A stretch of 64,000 nucleotides of DNA from Shewanella aquimarina (GTDB lineage: Bacteria; Pseudomonadota; Gammaproteobacteria; Enterobacterales; Shewanellaceae), in contig NZ_JAKIKY010000006.1 of assembly GCF_023349185.1 (NCBI RefSeq), forward strand, positions 186,001-250,000, given 5' to 3'. The notes below the pieces were generated by a model. The model made no database searches and was not told where the DNA came from. It saw nothing but the letters and a program-made list of their open reading frames with translations. This document shows, piece by piece, positions 1 to 9,539 of this stretch (within the stretch, counting starts at the first letter, position 1; each line of letters opens with the position of its first letter). The translations under genes and the position numbers were made by a program.

Positions 1-22
1 AGATAAGCAGATGTTTAGCCAT

Positions 23-52
23 AAAAAAACTCGCCCTAGGGCGAGTTTTTTT
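23..52 (-). terminator. Rho-independent terminator after sdaA
   Basis: A perfect palindrome (ACTCGCCCTAGGGCGAGT, 29-46) is flanked by an A-run on the left and a T-run on the right, so it can act on either strand. It lies 20 bases beyond the stop of the minus-strand serine deaminase gene and probably also ends a gene entering from the left edge. Confidence 0.9.
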
Positions 53-71
53 ATGTTTCATTCATTGCCGA

Positions 72-1448
72 TTAACACTCGACTATGTTAACGGCCAGGC
101 CGCCCTTAGCGGTTTCCTTGTACTTGCTGCGCATATCTTTGCCGGTATCCATCATGGTCTTGATCACCTTATCCAGGGAGACCTTGTGGTTGCCGTCGCC
201 GCGCATCGCTAGGCGTGAGGCGTTGATTGCCTTTACCGCGCCCATGGCATTACGCTCGATGCAAGGCACCTGAACTAGGCCGCCAACAGGGTCGCAGGTG
301 AGGCCCAGGTTGTGCTCCATGCCGATCTCGGCGGCGTTTTCCACATGCTCTACTGTGCCACCCATTATCTCAGTGAGTGCAGCGGCGGCCATGGAACAAG
401 CCACGCCCACTTCGCCCTGACAGCCCACTTCGGCCCCCGAGATTGAGGCGTTCTTCTTATAGAGGATGCCAATGGCGGCCGCGGTCAGCAGGTATTGGCA
501 ACAGATATCCAGATCCACCTCTTGAACGAAGGTATCGTAATAGCAGAGCACGGCCGGAATGATGCCGGCGGCGCCGTTGGTCGGTGCCGTCACCACGCGA
601 TCGCCGGCGGCGTTTTGTTCGTTAACCGCCAGGGCAAACAGATCGACCCAATCCATGGCGGTCAGCGGATCAACCACCGTCTTGCTCTCGGCCTTAAGGC
701 GTCGATACAGCGCCGGTGCCCGGCGTCTGAGTTTCAGGCCGCCAGGGAGTATGCCCTCCTTCTGATAGCCACGCTCGACACAGGTCTTCATGGTCTGCCA
801 GATGGTCCACAGGCGCTCCTTGATGTCCTTCTCGCTGGCGATAGACAGCTCGTTCTCCATCATCAGCGCAGAGATACTCAGACCGTTCTCGACGCACATG
901 TCCAGCAGCTCGGCCGCGCTGTTAAAGTCATAGGGCGCCGCTTCGATAGGAGAGGCGGGCGAGGCATCCTGCGCCTGGATCTCATCCTCATCTAAGATGA
1001 AGCCACCACCAACAGAGTAGTAGGTGCGCTGGTAGATACAGTTTCCCTTGGCATAGGCGTAAAGGGTCATGGCGTTGGCGTGGGCCGGCAGACTCTTGCG
1101 TCTGTGGTAGGTGATGCCATCTTCACGGCTGAAGCGCACCACCTTGTTGTTGGGCATGGTTAAGGTTTGTGTGTCGTGTACCTGCGCCAGGGTGGCGTCG
1201 ATTTTGTCGGTATCCACGGTTTCAGGGGCTTCGCCCATCAGGCCTAAGATCACCGCCTTGCCTGTGCCGTGGCCCTTACCGGTTTGGCCGAGTGAGCCAA
1301 ACAGCTCTGATCTCAGCTCATCTGTGTCTGCTAGATGACCATGTTTTTCTAAATCTTGAATGAAGACATTACCCGCTTTCATCGGGCCAACGGTATGGGA
1401 GCTTGAGGGCCCGATACCAATTTTAAACATGTCAAAAACGCTAATCAT
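72..1448 (-). CDS. sdaA: L-serine ammonia-lyase (single-chain, iron-sulfur)
   Basis: Converts L-serine to pyruvate and ammonia in the cytoplasm. The 458-residue protein has the fused bacterial layout: an N-terminal beta-type domain with the SSSHT motif at about residues 15-19, and a C-terminal catalytic domain from about residue 185. Cysteines at about 343 (VGCQGE), 385 (LTCDP) and 396 (VPCIE) match the three 4Fe-4S ligands known in this family. The last residue of the protein is Cys458, which fits the tail-in-mouth arrangement described for the Legionella enzyme, where the terminal Cys is the fourth cluster ligand. The gene is monocistronic with its own terminator. Whether it is sdaA or sdaB in the E. 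coli sense cannot be told from sequence alone. Confidence 0.96.
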   Translation of the reverse strand: MISVFDMFKIGIGPSSSHTVGPMKAGNVFIQDLEKHGHLADTDELRSELFGSLGQTGKGHGTGKAVILGLMGEAPETVDTDKIDATLAQVHDTQTLTMPNNKVVRFSREDGITYHRRKSLPAHANAMTLYAYAKGNCIYQRTYYSVGGGFILDEDEIQAQDASPASPIEAAPYDFNSAAELLDMCVENGLSISALMMENELSIASEKDIKERLWTIWQTMKTCVERGYQKEGILPGGLKLRRRAPALYRRLKAESKTVVDPLTAMDWVDLFALAVNEQNAAGDRVVTAPTNGAAGIIPAVLCYYDTFVQEVDLDICCQYLLTAAAIGILYKKNASISGAEVGCQGEVGVACSMAAAALTEIMGGTVEHVENAAEIGMEHNLGLTCDPVGGLVQVPCIERNAMGAVKAINASRLAMRGDGNHKVSLDKVIKTMMDTGKDMRSKYKETAKGGLAVNIVEC

Positions 1449-1806
1449 TATAAAACCCTGTTGTAATCATTATTTTCGTTATGCAATCTCAGTGATTTTA
1501 GGCCAATTTATTTATTCATGCCTGAGGGGGCGTTAATGTGGCCCCGTTGTGCTAATCTTGCGAGCACATTAAGATCGTCAATTATTAAGTATCCCATACT
1601 TTAGTCGCAGCTTTCGCATTAGTTTTTTTCAAGAAAAAGTTTCGCATTAGGCATACTATTGCTAACCGCGGAGGCTTGAGGAGAGCTGCTCGATGATTTG
1701 TGGTTTTATCAATTGTATACAAAAACTTAGGTGATTTCGCCTTTCTGAGTGTTTGTTTAGCGTTAGCGTCAATTAAACTGATTTAACAGTTTTTCTAGGG
1801 GGAGTT
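1449..1806. other. Divergent intergenic region, sdaA/nagZ
   Basis: This 358-base region lies between two divergent genes and must hold both promoters. It contains two exact copies of TTTCGCATTAG (1612-1622 and 1640-1650) on either side of a short T-run/A-run inverted repeat, and a TTGTATACAA palindrome near 1712. No gene-sized ORF is credible. Confidence 0.6.
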
Positions 1807-2820
1807 GTGAGTTATTTAATGATGGATTTATTATCCACCGAGATGAATGCGCAGGAGCAAGCGCAGTTGATGCATCCCATGGTCGGTGGGCTGATATTGT
1901 TTTCCCGCAACTACCAAGATCGCGACCAGCTCTGCGCCTTGGTGGCCTCCGTGCGTGCCCTAAGACCCGAACTGCTTATCGCAGTAGACCATGAGGGAGG
2001 CCGGGTACAAAGATTTATCGACGGCTTTAGTAAGATCCCCGCGATGGGCGACATATTGCCGGCAGCCAAGCAAGATCTTCCATTGGCCAAGGAGTGGGCG
2101 ACCGAGCTTGGCTTCCTCATGGCCGTCGAGCTACTGAGTTGTGATATCGATTTAAGTTTCGCGCCTGTGCTGGATCTGAACGGCATCAGTCAGGTGATAG
2201 GCACCCGGGCCTTTAGCGATAAAACTGATGAGGTGATCGCCTTGGCCGACGCCTTCATTCAAGGGATGCAGGATGCCGGGATGGCGGCGGTGGGCAAACA
2301 CTTCCCCGGCCATGGCAGCGTGGCGGCAGATTCTCACATCGCCAAGCCGGTCGATGAGCGCAGCGAAGCCGAGATCCGCGCCCTGGATATGGTGCCATTT
2401 CAACACCTCATGGGGGTTAAGAGACTGCAGGGGGTGATGCCGGCTCACGTGATCTACCCTAAGGTGGATGCTAATCCGGCGGGCTTCTCATCCTATTGGC
2501 TCAAGAAGGTGCTGCGCGAAGAGTTGAAATTCGATGGGGTGATCTTTTCAGACGACCTTGGCATGAAGGGCGCCGGCGTGGTCGGCGGCTATCCCGAGCG
2601 GGCAAAGGCGGCCATAGAGGCTGGTTGTGACATGATATTGCTGTGTAACGACAGCCAGGGAGTCAGCGAGCTGTTAACCTCGTTCGAGTGGCCAGAGCAG
2701 GGTCCACAGGTGCCGGCGCGTAAACTACTGGCTAATAGGCCTCAGGTCGCCAAGGCGTTAGAGGATGAATCTCGTTATCTGGCGGCAAGAAGCATAGCAG
2801 AGCAGATCTGTATGGGCTAA
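1807..2820 (+). CDS. nagZ: Beta-N-acetylhexosaminidase NagZ
   Basis: Family 3 glycoside hydrolase that removes N-acetylglucosamine from anhydromuropeptides during cytoplasmic peptidoglycan recycling. The 337-residue length is normal for NagZ. The single TIM-barrel domain carries the family signature KHFPGHG at about 164-170, followed by the ADSH catalytic loop with Asp and His, and the nucleophile Asp in FSDDLGMKG at about 246-254. No signal peptide is present, as expected for a cytosolic enzyme. The start is GTG, with GGGGGAG just upstream as ribosome binding site. It is followed 75 bases later by ycfP, the same order as in enterobacteria. Confidence 0.97.
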   Translation: MSYLMMDLLSTEMNAQEQAQLMHPMVGGLILFSRNYQDRDQLCALVASVRALRPELLIAVDHEGGRVQRFIDGFSKIPAMGDILPAAKQDLPLAKEWATELGFLMAVELLSCDIDLSFAPVLDLNGISQVIGTRAFSDKTDEVIALADAFIQGMQDAGMAAVGKHFPGHGSVAADSHIAKPVDERSEAEIRALDMVPFQHLMGVKRLQGVMPAHVIYPKVDANPAGFSSYWLKKVLREELKFDGVIFSDDLGMKGAGVVGGYPERAKAAIEAGCDMILLCNDSQGVSELLTSFEWPEQGPQVPARKLLANRPQVAKALEDESRYLAARSIAEQICMG

Positions 2821-2895
2821 ATTTGATGTAGCGCAACAACAGGCAATGATGAGTTAGCTAAAGTTAATATTCACTTACAGTTAGCAGGTAACAGG

Positions 2896-3438
2896 ATGAT
2901 CCTCTATTTCCACGGTTTTGACGCCACCAGTCCGGGTAATCATGAAAAAATGCGCCAGCTGCAGTTTGTCGATCCTGACGTGCGTCTGGTGAGCTACAGC
3001 ACGCTCCACCCCAAATATGATATGCAGTATCTATTGAACGAGGTGAGTCGTCAGCTGAACCAGAGTGATGATCCCGCGCCCCTGGCGATAGGCGTCGGTC
3101 TCGGTGGCTATTGGGCCGAGCGCATCGGTTTTCTCAATGGGCTCAAAACCGTGATGATCAATCCCAACCTGCATCCGGAAGACAATATGCTCGGCAAGAT
3201 AGACAGGCCCGAGGAGTATGCCGATATCGCTAACAAGTGTGTCAGTCAGTTTAGGGAGAAGCATAAGGGCCGTGGCATGTGTATCTTGTCCCGCCAGGAT
3301 GAGGTGCATGACAACCAAGCGGTGGCCAGTACCTTAGCGCCTTTCTATCCCATCGTTTGGGATGAGGAGCAGCGCCATAAGTTTCCATCGCTGGCGGCGC
3401 ACCTTGGCGAGATAAAGGCCTTTAAAGAGCGGCAGTAA
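2896..3438 (+). CDS. ycfP: YcfP-like alpha/beta-fold protein
   Basis: A 180-residue protein of the UPF0227/YcfP family, whose biochemical role is not established. It opens with the alpha/beta-hydrolase HGF motif ([12 protein letters not shown]). At the position where an esterase would have its GxSxG nucleophile elbow it has [10 protein letters not shown], so the usual serine is missing, and as I recall this is also the case in E. coli YcfP. The conserved block [12 protein letters not shown] follows. It is probably co-transcribed with nagZ and ends at a strong terminator. A catalytic role as a serine esterase is unlikely. Confidence 0.9.
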   Translation: MILYFHGFDATSPGNHEKMRQLQFVDPDVRLVSYSTLHPKYDMQYLLNEVSRQLNQSDDPAPLAIGVGLGGYWAERIGFLNGLKTVMINPNLHPEDNMLGKIDRPEEYADIANKCVSQFREKHKGRGMCILSRQDEVHDNQAVASTLAPFYPIVWDEEQRHKFPSLAAHLGEIKAFKERQ

Positions 3439-3451
3439 CAATGTTTAGTCC

Positions 3452-3478
3452 AAAAAGGAGCCTGCAGGCTCCTTTTTT
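3452..3478 (+). terminator. Terminator after ycfP
   Basis: A GGAGCCTGCAGGCTCC palindrome is flanked by A5 and T6 runs, 13 bases after the ycfP stop codon. Confidence 0.93.
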
Positions 3479-3978
3479 ATGGGCGAACCATACTGACAAC
3501 ACAGAGGCAGGCTGAGTGATTATGCGTCAAGCCGCTTGGCTGTTGATGCTGGCTTAATTGGCTTAGCTGGCATAGAGGTTTTGGGATAAGTGGCTCAGGG
3601 TCAAGTCGCCTTCCCTAAGCCTTGTTGGTTTAAGAGGGAAAATGCCGGTATTTTTCGAGTCATAGAGAGTACCATTTTTCAGGGGCTTATGGCGATTAAA
3701 TGATAAAAAATGGTTGAATATCCTGAATTTAGCCCATTGCTGAGCGTAAGTGGTCAACAAATTTTGTTATTCAAATCTAGCATAGCTTATCCATTTTGTG
3801 ATACAAAGTGATACATATTGCTACATGATGGTCTTAACGACCTTTTCCCAGTTTGCGTATGTCGCCCGATGCAGCTAACCACTTTATTAGTTAGCTGTTT
3901 TTTTTGTCTATTTTTTGCCCATCCACCAAGTTTAGGTTATCTTCAAAGGGTTAGATCGATAAGAAGAACGAGGCGCAG
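3479..3978. other. Intergenic region before acyP
   Basis: About 500 bases with no credible gene. The only ORF, a 65-codon reading on the minus strand (3563-3760), has no ribosome binding site or recognisable similarity. The right half is AT-rich and probably contains the acyP promoter. Two direct copies of GTGATACA (3798-3805 and 3808-3815) lie one helical turn apart. Confidence 0.5.
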
Positions 3979-4248
3979 ATGAAGCGGGTATTATTGACAA
4001 TATCGGGAAAGGTTCAGGGCGTATGTTTCAGGCGATACAGTCAGCTGAAGGCCAATGAATTGGGGCTGACGGGATATGCCAAAAACCTGGAAGATGGCAG
4101 GGTACTGATTTTATTGCAGGGAGGCGGCTTAGCTGTCGATCGTTTTATCGCCTGGAGTGAGCAGGGGTCGCCACAGTCTGTGGTGGACAATGTGCTGGTG
4201 GAGGAAGACGAGGCAGATGAGATCTACCTCGATTTTTCTGTCTATTGA
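3979..4248 (+). CDS. acyP: Acylphosphatase
   Basis: Small cytosolic enzyme hydrolysing carboxyl-phosphate bonds such as acetyl phosphate. The 89-residue protein is full length for the family. The phosphate-binding loop GKVQGVCFRR supplies the catalytic Arg18, and the catalytic Asn36 sits 18 residues later in GYAKNLEDG, the same spacing as the Arg23/Asn41 pair of the mammalian enzyme. The end of the protein is acidic and has little similarity, which is usual. It stands alone between ycfP and the convergent csiV. Confidence 0.95.
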   Translation: MKRVLLTISGKVQGVCFRRYSQLKANELGLTGYAKNLEDGRVLILLQGGGLAVDRFIAWSEQGSPQSVVDNVLVEEDEADEIYLDFSVY

Positions 4249-4373
4249 GGTGAGTCGCTGCCCACTCGGTGACTAATAGACCTTGGTACAGGATGAGGTA
4301 GATGAGCGTTACTTCTTCTGGCTCTACCTCTTCTCTAAGAGTTAGTTTCTACTATTAGCTTATGGCTATTAAG

Positions 4374-5324
4374 CTAGTTTTGCGGAATGACGCTCGGTTG
4401 GCTCACCTCTGTGGGACGCTCACCTGGCTGTTCCATCTTTCTGATCTGTAAAATCATGCCCATGTTAGGGTGATCGAAATAATGGATTTCGTCGCTCTTC
4501 ACTCGCTTATTCTGTGTCATATAGATGTTGTGCAGATAAGGTATCTGGCTCACAAGGGTTTCATCCTCAGGTTGAGGCTGTGTTTTACTACCTGCTCTAT
4601 GCAGGGTTAACGCCGTTTCCACATAGAGGTAGTGATTCAGGTAGATGTTGAGCGTGCCGTCGAGTGCCCAAATAGGCTCCGCCTGCTTTTCCTCGAAATT
4701 CAAATCGAAATTAAACTGGGGAATGTCGCTGTTATCGAGCTGGGGCGCAGCATTCACCGCGTAGCCATCCTCATTGAAGCGATCTGAGAAATCTTCGCCG
4801 CCATAGAGGCGCACAGGCTTGGCCTGATGACGAGGTAGCATAGACTGTTGCCAAGTCATGTGTAGCAGACTCTTGTGTCCTGCCTCGCGCTTTAAGGTGT
4901 CGATCATCGCACCAAACTGCGACTGAGAGTCGGCCAATAAGACTGTGCCCGCGCCCAGGGTGGCGTATTGCGGTGTCGGGGCGCCTATGGTTGCAGGGAT
5001 CTGGCTTGGGTGAGTCACCTGTGCCTGTTGAAGCTGCTTGTCGCATTCTTCGGGCGTTTCCAGCCACTGCTGTGCGTTGCAGCCCTCAAGGCCTAGGCTG
5101 GCGCCGGTAATATCTGTGGCAAATAGCGGCGAGATCATGTCTATCGGTTGACGCGTATGGCGATTGCCAGGGCTTGCCAAGGTTTCTTCTAATTGACTTC
5201 CCTGACGCTCAAATAGGTAAACTTCTACCTCAAACCAGCGCTCATTGTCTGCCCAAGCGGCGCCGGATAGTGAGGCGAGGGTGGTCACCAATAAAAGACT
5301 CTTTTTAAGCACGGGGTTCTCCAA
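4374..5324 (-). CDS. csiV: CsiV-like peptidoglycan-binding periplasmic protein
   Basis: A 316-residue exported protein with a Sec signal peptide (about 1-25, KKSLLLVTTLASLSGAAWA). The mature start RWFEVEVYLFER is typical of the CsiV/DUF2803 family, which in Vibrio cholerae binds peptidoglycan and activates the cell-wall hydrolase inhibitor/synthase partner LpoA-PBP1a. Its gene lies immediately after mfd, overlapping its 3' end by 20 bases, an arrangement I associate with this family. The C-terminal part contains DEIHYFDHPNMGMIL, a conserved block. The function is inferred from family and position. The tight overlap suggests co-translation with mfd. Confidence 0.8.
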   Translation of the reverse strand: MENPVLKKSLLLVTTLASLSGAAWADNERWFEVEVYLFERQGSQLEETLASPGNRHTRQPIDMISPLFATDITGASLGLEGCNAQQWLETPEECDKQLQQAQVTHPSQIPATIGAPTPQYATLGAGTVLLADSQSQFGAMIDTLKREAGHKSLLHMTWQQSMLPRHQAKPVRLYGGEDFSDRFNEDGYAVNAAPQLDNSDIPQFNFDLNFEEKQAEPIWALDGTLNIYLNHYLYVETALTLHRAGSKTQPQPEDETLVSQIPYLHNIYMTQNKRVKSDEIHYFDHPNMGMILQIRKMEQPGERPTEVSQPSVIPQN

Positions 5325-8300
5325 GGCGATTTTGCATGAGTTGAGAGATGATCAGGGATAACAGGGCTAACCTATCCTTGTCTGTCTCTGTTGGCATCAA
5401 GAATTTTAACTTACTTGGGCCGTCCATACGATAATTTTGTGGCTGACTCTGTAATAGCCCTATGATAAAGCCAGGATCGACACAGTGGTCGTTATTAAAT
5501 TCCAGGCTGCCGCCCTTGGCATGCATCTCTATCTTGGCGATGCCGAGTGCCGTCGCCTGGTGTTTGAACAGGGAGACTTCCATCAGGTTCTTGGTTGCCT
5601 GTGGCAAGAGGCCGAAGCGGTCGATAAGCTCGACCTTTAACTCGTCCAGTGCCTGCGCCGTGGCGCAGTTGGCGATACGCTTATAGAGTGACAGGCGGAT
5701 GTTGACGTCGCCCACATAGTCTTCCGGCAGCAGGGCAGGGATGCGCAGGTCAATCTCGCACTGTCCTCTGAGCATCTGATCAAGTGACGGCTCCTTGCCC
5801 TCCTTGAGGGATTTCACCGCATCTTCGAGCATCTCCATGTAGAGGGTAAATCCTATCTTGGAGATGTGGCCGCTCTGCTCATCACCCAAGAGTTCCCCGG
5901 CGCCGCGGATCTCAAGATCTTGGGTCGCCAACATGAAGCCTGCGCCGAGATCTTCCAGTACGCCGATGGCTTCCAGGCGCTTGACGGCATCCTTGGTCAT
6001 GCGTTTAGGATGCGGTGTCATCAGGTAGGCATAGGCTTGGTGATGGGAGCGTCCGACTCGTCCCCTCAGCTGATGTAGCTGTGCCAGGCCGAAGTTGTCG
6101 GCGCGCTCTATGATGATGGTGTTGGCAGTCGGCACATCGATGCCGGTCTCTATGATGGTGGTACATACCAACACATTGTATTTCTGGTGATAGAAATCTG
6201 ACATCACCTTTTCCAGCTCGCGCTCGCGCATCTGGCCATGGGCGGTGATCACTCTCGCCTCGGGCAGCAAAGCCTCGATTTCACGGGCGCGCTTCTCTAT
6301 GGTTTCGACGCTGTTGTGCAGAAAATAGACCTGGCCGCCCCTTAAGATCTCACGCAGTAGCGCCTCGCGTACAGTGGCGTCGTCATACTCACGCACAAAG
6401 GTCTTAACCGCCAGGCGCTTGGCCGGCGGTGTGGCAATGATGGAGAGATCCCGCATGCCGGACATCGCCATGTTGAGGGTGCGCGGAATAGGGGTCGCCG
6501 TCAGGGTGAGGATGTCGATATTGGCGCGCAGCGCCTTGATCTTCTCCTTCTGACGCACGCCGAACCTGTGTTCCTCGTCGATAATGAGCAGGCCGAGGTT
6601 TTCAAATTTAGCCTCGGACTGGAGCAGCTTGTGGGTACCTATGACGATATCCACCTGGCCGAGTTCCAGTTGCTTGAGTACCGCCTGTTGTTCCTTGGCG
6701 GTCTTAAAGCGAGACATCACCTCTATCTTGATTGGCCAGTCGGCAAATCTGTCTTTGAAGTTCTCATAGTGCTGCTGGGCCAGCAGAGTGGTAGGTACCA
6801 AGATGGCCACCTGTTTGCCGTCGTTGACCGCAACGAAAGCGGCGCGCATGGCCACCTCAGTCTTACCAAAGCCCACATCGCCACACACTAGTCTGTCCAT
6901 CGAGATGGGGCTGCACATGTCGGTGAGCACGGCATCGATGGCGGTTTCCTGATCCACGGTTTCTTCGAAGGGGAAGCTGCCGGCAAACTGGGCGTACTCT
7001 TCTCTATCTAGCTTGCAGGCCTCACCGGGACGAGCCTGACGGCGGGCGTAAACGTCTAACAGCTCGGCGGCCACATCGCGGATCTTCTCAATTGCCTTAC
7101 GCTTGGCCTTGGTCCAACTCTCGTTGCCCAGCTTATTGAGCTGTGGCGAATCATCGGCGCCGACGCTGTATTGGCTGATGAGATTGAGGGAGGCGACAGG
7201 CACATAGAGCTTGTCGCCGCCGGCGTATTCCAGTTTGAGATACTCGGCCACCAGGCCGCCGGTGTCTAAGGTCTCCAGCCCCTGATAGAGGGCGACGCCG
7301 TGATCAAGATGGACTATGGGCTGGCCGACCTTGAGTTCCGCCAGATCTTTAATCAGGGCATCCTGGCTGACCTGACGCTGTTTATCGCGCCTACGTTGCT
7401 GGGCGATGCGCTGACCAAACAGCTCGGTTTCACACACCAGGGCCCAGCTTTGACCCTTCTTAGGGTGATAGATGGCGCCCTGAGCCAGCGGCGCGACAAT
7501 CAAACCAAAGGGCTGAGGCTTTTGGCTGAAGCTATCCAGATGGTCCACCAGTGCTGGTTTTATCTCTATCTTGGTCAGCAGTTCCAGCAGCGCCTCGCGG
7601 CGGCCCTCTGATTCGACGCAGAACAGGATTGGCATGCCGCCATCGGCAAATGCTTTAAGGCTAATGAGCGGTTGCTTTAGCTTGTGGTTAGCGGTGATGT
7701 CAGGTAATGGCTCGACCTGTGCGGCGATGCTGGTGCCCGTTGCCTCATTGCCCTTGACTAGGAAGCGTGGCATCTGCTTAAAGGCTTCGAAGACTTGCTC
7801 GGTCAGCAGGTAGAGGTCTTTTGGCGGCAGCAGTGGTCTGAGGGGATCGACCCGGCGATTCTCATAACGCTGGTGGATCTCCTGCAGGTGGTGCCTAGCC
7901 GCACCTTCGAGATCGCCTACCTGCACCAGTTGACACTCACCCGGTAGATAGTCGAACAGGCTGGCCGTCTCATCGAAGAACAGCGGCAGGTAGCTCTCAA
8001 TCCCTGCGGGCATCACCTTGCGGCTCACCATCTGATAGATGGACTCGGGCTCCTTGACCACAACCTCGAATTGGCGGCGGTAGCGCTGCCTAAAACCCTC
8101 GATGGCGGCGTCATGGGTGGGAAACTCTTTGGCCGGTAGCAGGCGAATCGATTGGATCTCGCCGCTGGAGCGCTGAGTCTCAGGGTCAAATTCGCGGATG
8201 GATTCGACCTCGTCATCGAACAGCTCTATGCGGTATGGACTCTGGGCCCCCATGGGAAAGAGATCTATGATAGAGCCGCGCACGGCAAACTCGCCATGCT

Positions 8301-8787
8301 CGTAAACCTGCTCTACATGATGATAGCCGGTGTTGACCAGCTGGCTGCGCACCGCCTCTAATGGATAGTTGTCCCCCTTGCTGAGAAGCAGAACATTGCC
8401 GGTTAAGAAAGACTGTGGCGGCAACTTCACCATCAGGGTGCTCATGGGCACTATCACCAGGCTATGGCCTGCGCTCGGGATCCTGGATAAAGTCTCTAGC
8501 CTCTGGGAAACCAAGTCCTGGTGAGGCGAGAAGCTGTCATAGGGCAAGGTCTCCCGGTCAGGGAAGAGCATGACAGGCACGTCTTGTGGCGCCAACAGGT
8601 AGCCTAGCTCGGCCTCTAGCCTGAGCGCGCTGGGCGTATCTGGCGTCACCACTAAGGTCAGGCCACTGTGCTGCTCGCACAATTTAGCCAGGCTGATCGC
8701 CTGGGCGGCGCCGGTTAACTGGCTCAGAGTTTGTGGGGATTTGACCCCTTTGACTTTAGGTGGTGTGAGGATGGAGAAAGCATTCAT
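5305..8787 (-). CDS. mfd: Transcription-repair coupling factor Mfd
   Basis: DNA translocase that removes stalled RNA polymerase at lesions and recruits UvrA. At 1160 residues it is full length. Order of parts: UvrB-like damage-recognition region (about 20-330), an RNA polymerase interaction domain around 490-560 (containing HLDHGVALYQGL), then superfamily 2 helicase lobes with Walker A GDVGFGKTE at about 636-644, Walker B/DEEH box near 735-740 (LLIIDEEHRFG), the TRG-type motif region with QLRGRVGRSHHQAYAY, and the C-terminal TRCF domain. All helicase motifs are intact. The downstream csiV overlaps its end. Confidence 0.98.
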   Translation of the reverse strand: MNAFSILTPPKVKGVKSPQTLSQLTGAAQAISLAKLCEQHSGLTLVVTPDTPSALRLEAELGYLLAPQDVPVMLFPDRETLPYDSFSPHQDLVSQRLETLSRIPSAGHSLVIVPMSTLMVKLPPQSFLTGNVLLLSKGDNYPLEAVRSQLVNTGYHHVEQVYEHGEFAVRGSIIDLFPMGAQSPYRIELFDDEVESIREFDPETQRSSGEIQSIRLLPAKEFPTHDAAIEGFRQRYRRQFEVVVKEPESIYQMVSRKVMPAGIESYLPLFFDETASLFDYLPGECQLVQVGDLEGAARHHLQEIHQRYENRRVDPLRPLLPPKDLYLLTEQVFEAFKQMPRFLVKGNEATGTSIAAQVEPLPDITANHKLKQPLISLKAFADGGMPILFCVESEGRREALLELLTKIEIKPALVDHLDSFSQKPQPFGLIVAPLAQGAIYHPKKGQSWALVCETELFGQRIAQQRRRDKQRQVSQDALIKDLAELKVGQPIVHLDHGVALYQGLETLDTGGLVAEYLKLEYAGGDKLYVPVASLNLISQYSVGADDSPQLNKLGNESWTKAKRKAIEKIRDVAAELLDVYARRQARPGEACKLDREEYAQFAGSFPFEETVDQETAIDAVLTDMCSPISMDRLVCGDVGFGKTEVAMRAAFVAVNDGKQVAILVPTTLLAQQHYENFKDRFADWPIKIEVMSRFKTAKEQQAVLKQLELGQVDIVIGTHKLLQSEAKFENLGLLIIDEEHRFGVRQKEKIKALRANIDILTLTATPIPRTLNMAMSGMRDLSIIATPPAKRLAVKTFVREYDDATVREALLREILRGGQVYFLHNSVETIEKRAREIEALLPEARVITAHGQMRERELEKVMSDFYHQKYNVLVCTTIIETGIDVPTANTIIIERADNFGLAQLHQLRGRVGRSHHQAYAYLMTPHPKRMTKDAVKRLEAIGVLEDLGAGFMLATQDLEIRGAGELLGDEQSGHISKIGFTLYMEMLEDAVKSLKEGKEPSLDQMLRGQCEIDLRIPALLPEDYVGDVNIRLSLYKRIANCATAQALDELKVELIDRFGLLPQATKNLMEVSLFKHQATALGIAKIEMHAKGGSLEFNNDHCVDPGFIIGLLQSQPQNYRMDGPSKLKFLMPTETDKDRLALLSLIISQLMQNRLGEPRA

Positions 8788-8862
8788 GAAAACAGACTAA
8801 GGCCAACAATCGACAATGATGCGGTCATTGTAGAGACTTAGCCCCGTCAGTGCTAGTGAAAA

Positions 8863-9444
8863 CTACCTTGGGGTTTGTTGCTGCTTTTTACGTTGTTGTA
8901 ATTGTTTTTGTTGAATATTTAGGCTGGCTTTCACCAGTTGCTCGACGTCCTCATCGAGAATTTCGATAAAGCTGAGCTCACAATCGAAACCGCCCTCAGA
9001 GGCTTCGTCTTCGCAGCGGGTACACTCACCGATGCAGAGAATGGCGATAAGCGCCTCCCTGATATGTAGGGTGATGCGATAGGCCTCGCCGGGCACAAGC
9101 TTTGTTGGGCTTAAGATATGTATACCGCTGCCGCCAAAATGCAGGCCACTGCACCTTTCACCCTCGTGGGTCTGCTGCTCCAGCACATGCTGCAGCACAA
9201 GATCGATTTTGCGCGACTGTAGTTTGAGGTAGTCGATTACGGTGCGCGCCTCATCATCAAGGTGCCTGAGCTGGAGCAGACAATCGGCTTCCATCGCCTT
9301 CACTTGGCTGATGAGCTGCATGCCGAGCGGCAGCATGGCTCTGAGTTCATGGTCGTTGGGCAGCGGCTGCTCCTTAGGCCAGGGCGATAGGTAAGCGGCG
9401 AACCCATGCGCGACGCTAAAATAGGAGTTTGATTGGCTGTTCAA
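8863..9444 (-). CDS. PilZ-like domain protein, degenerate c-di-GMP motif
   Basis: A 193-residue soluble protein. The C-terminal half (about 95-180) has the beta-barrel pattern of PilZ domains: GLHFGGSGIHILSP looks like the D/NxSxxG segment, followed by a run resembling the rest of the barrel. The canonical RxxxR motif that clamps cyclic di-GMP is not visible (only GERC precedes). The N-terminal half is helical, and the C-terminus is rich in Gln and Lys (QQKQLQQRKKQQQ). It may be a PilZ fold that no longer binds the nucleotide or uses other residues. It is divergent from lolC and stands alone. The family call is moderate. Confidence 0.6.
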   Translation of the reverse strand: MNSQSNSYFSVAHGFAAYLSPWPKEQPLPNDHELRAMLPLGMQLISQVKAMEADCLLQLRHLDDEARTVIDYLKLQSRKIDLVLQHVLEQQTHEGERCSGLHFGGSGIHILSPTKLVPGEAYRITLHIREALIAILCIGECTRCEDEASEGGFDCELSFIEILDEDVEQLVKASLNIQQKQLQQRKKQQQTPR

Positions 9445-9539
9445 CGGATTGCCTCTTGTTTTTAGGGGGCTATTCCCCCTATTATCGTGCCCATCTTAAT
9501 GATTTATCAAGGCTCTGATATAAAGAGACCCTGCCAAAC

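Noticed and set aside
3563..3760. 65-codon ORF on the minus strand in the ycfP-acyP gap
   Set aside because: No ribosome site or similarity, and its amino acid pattern is not protein-like; the region looks non-coding.
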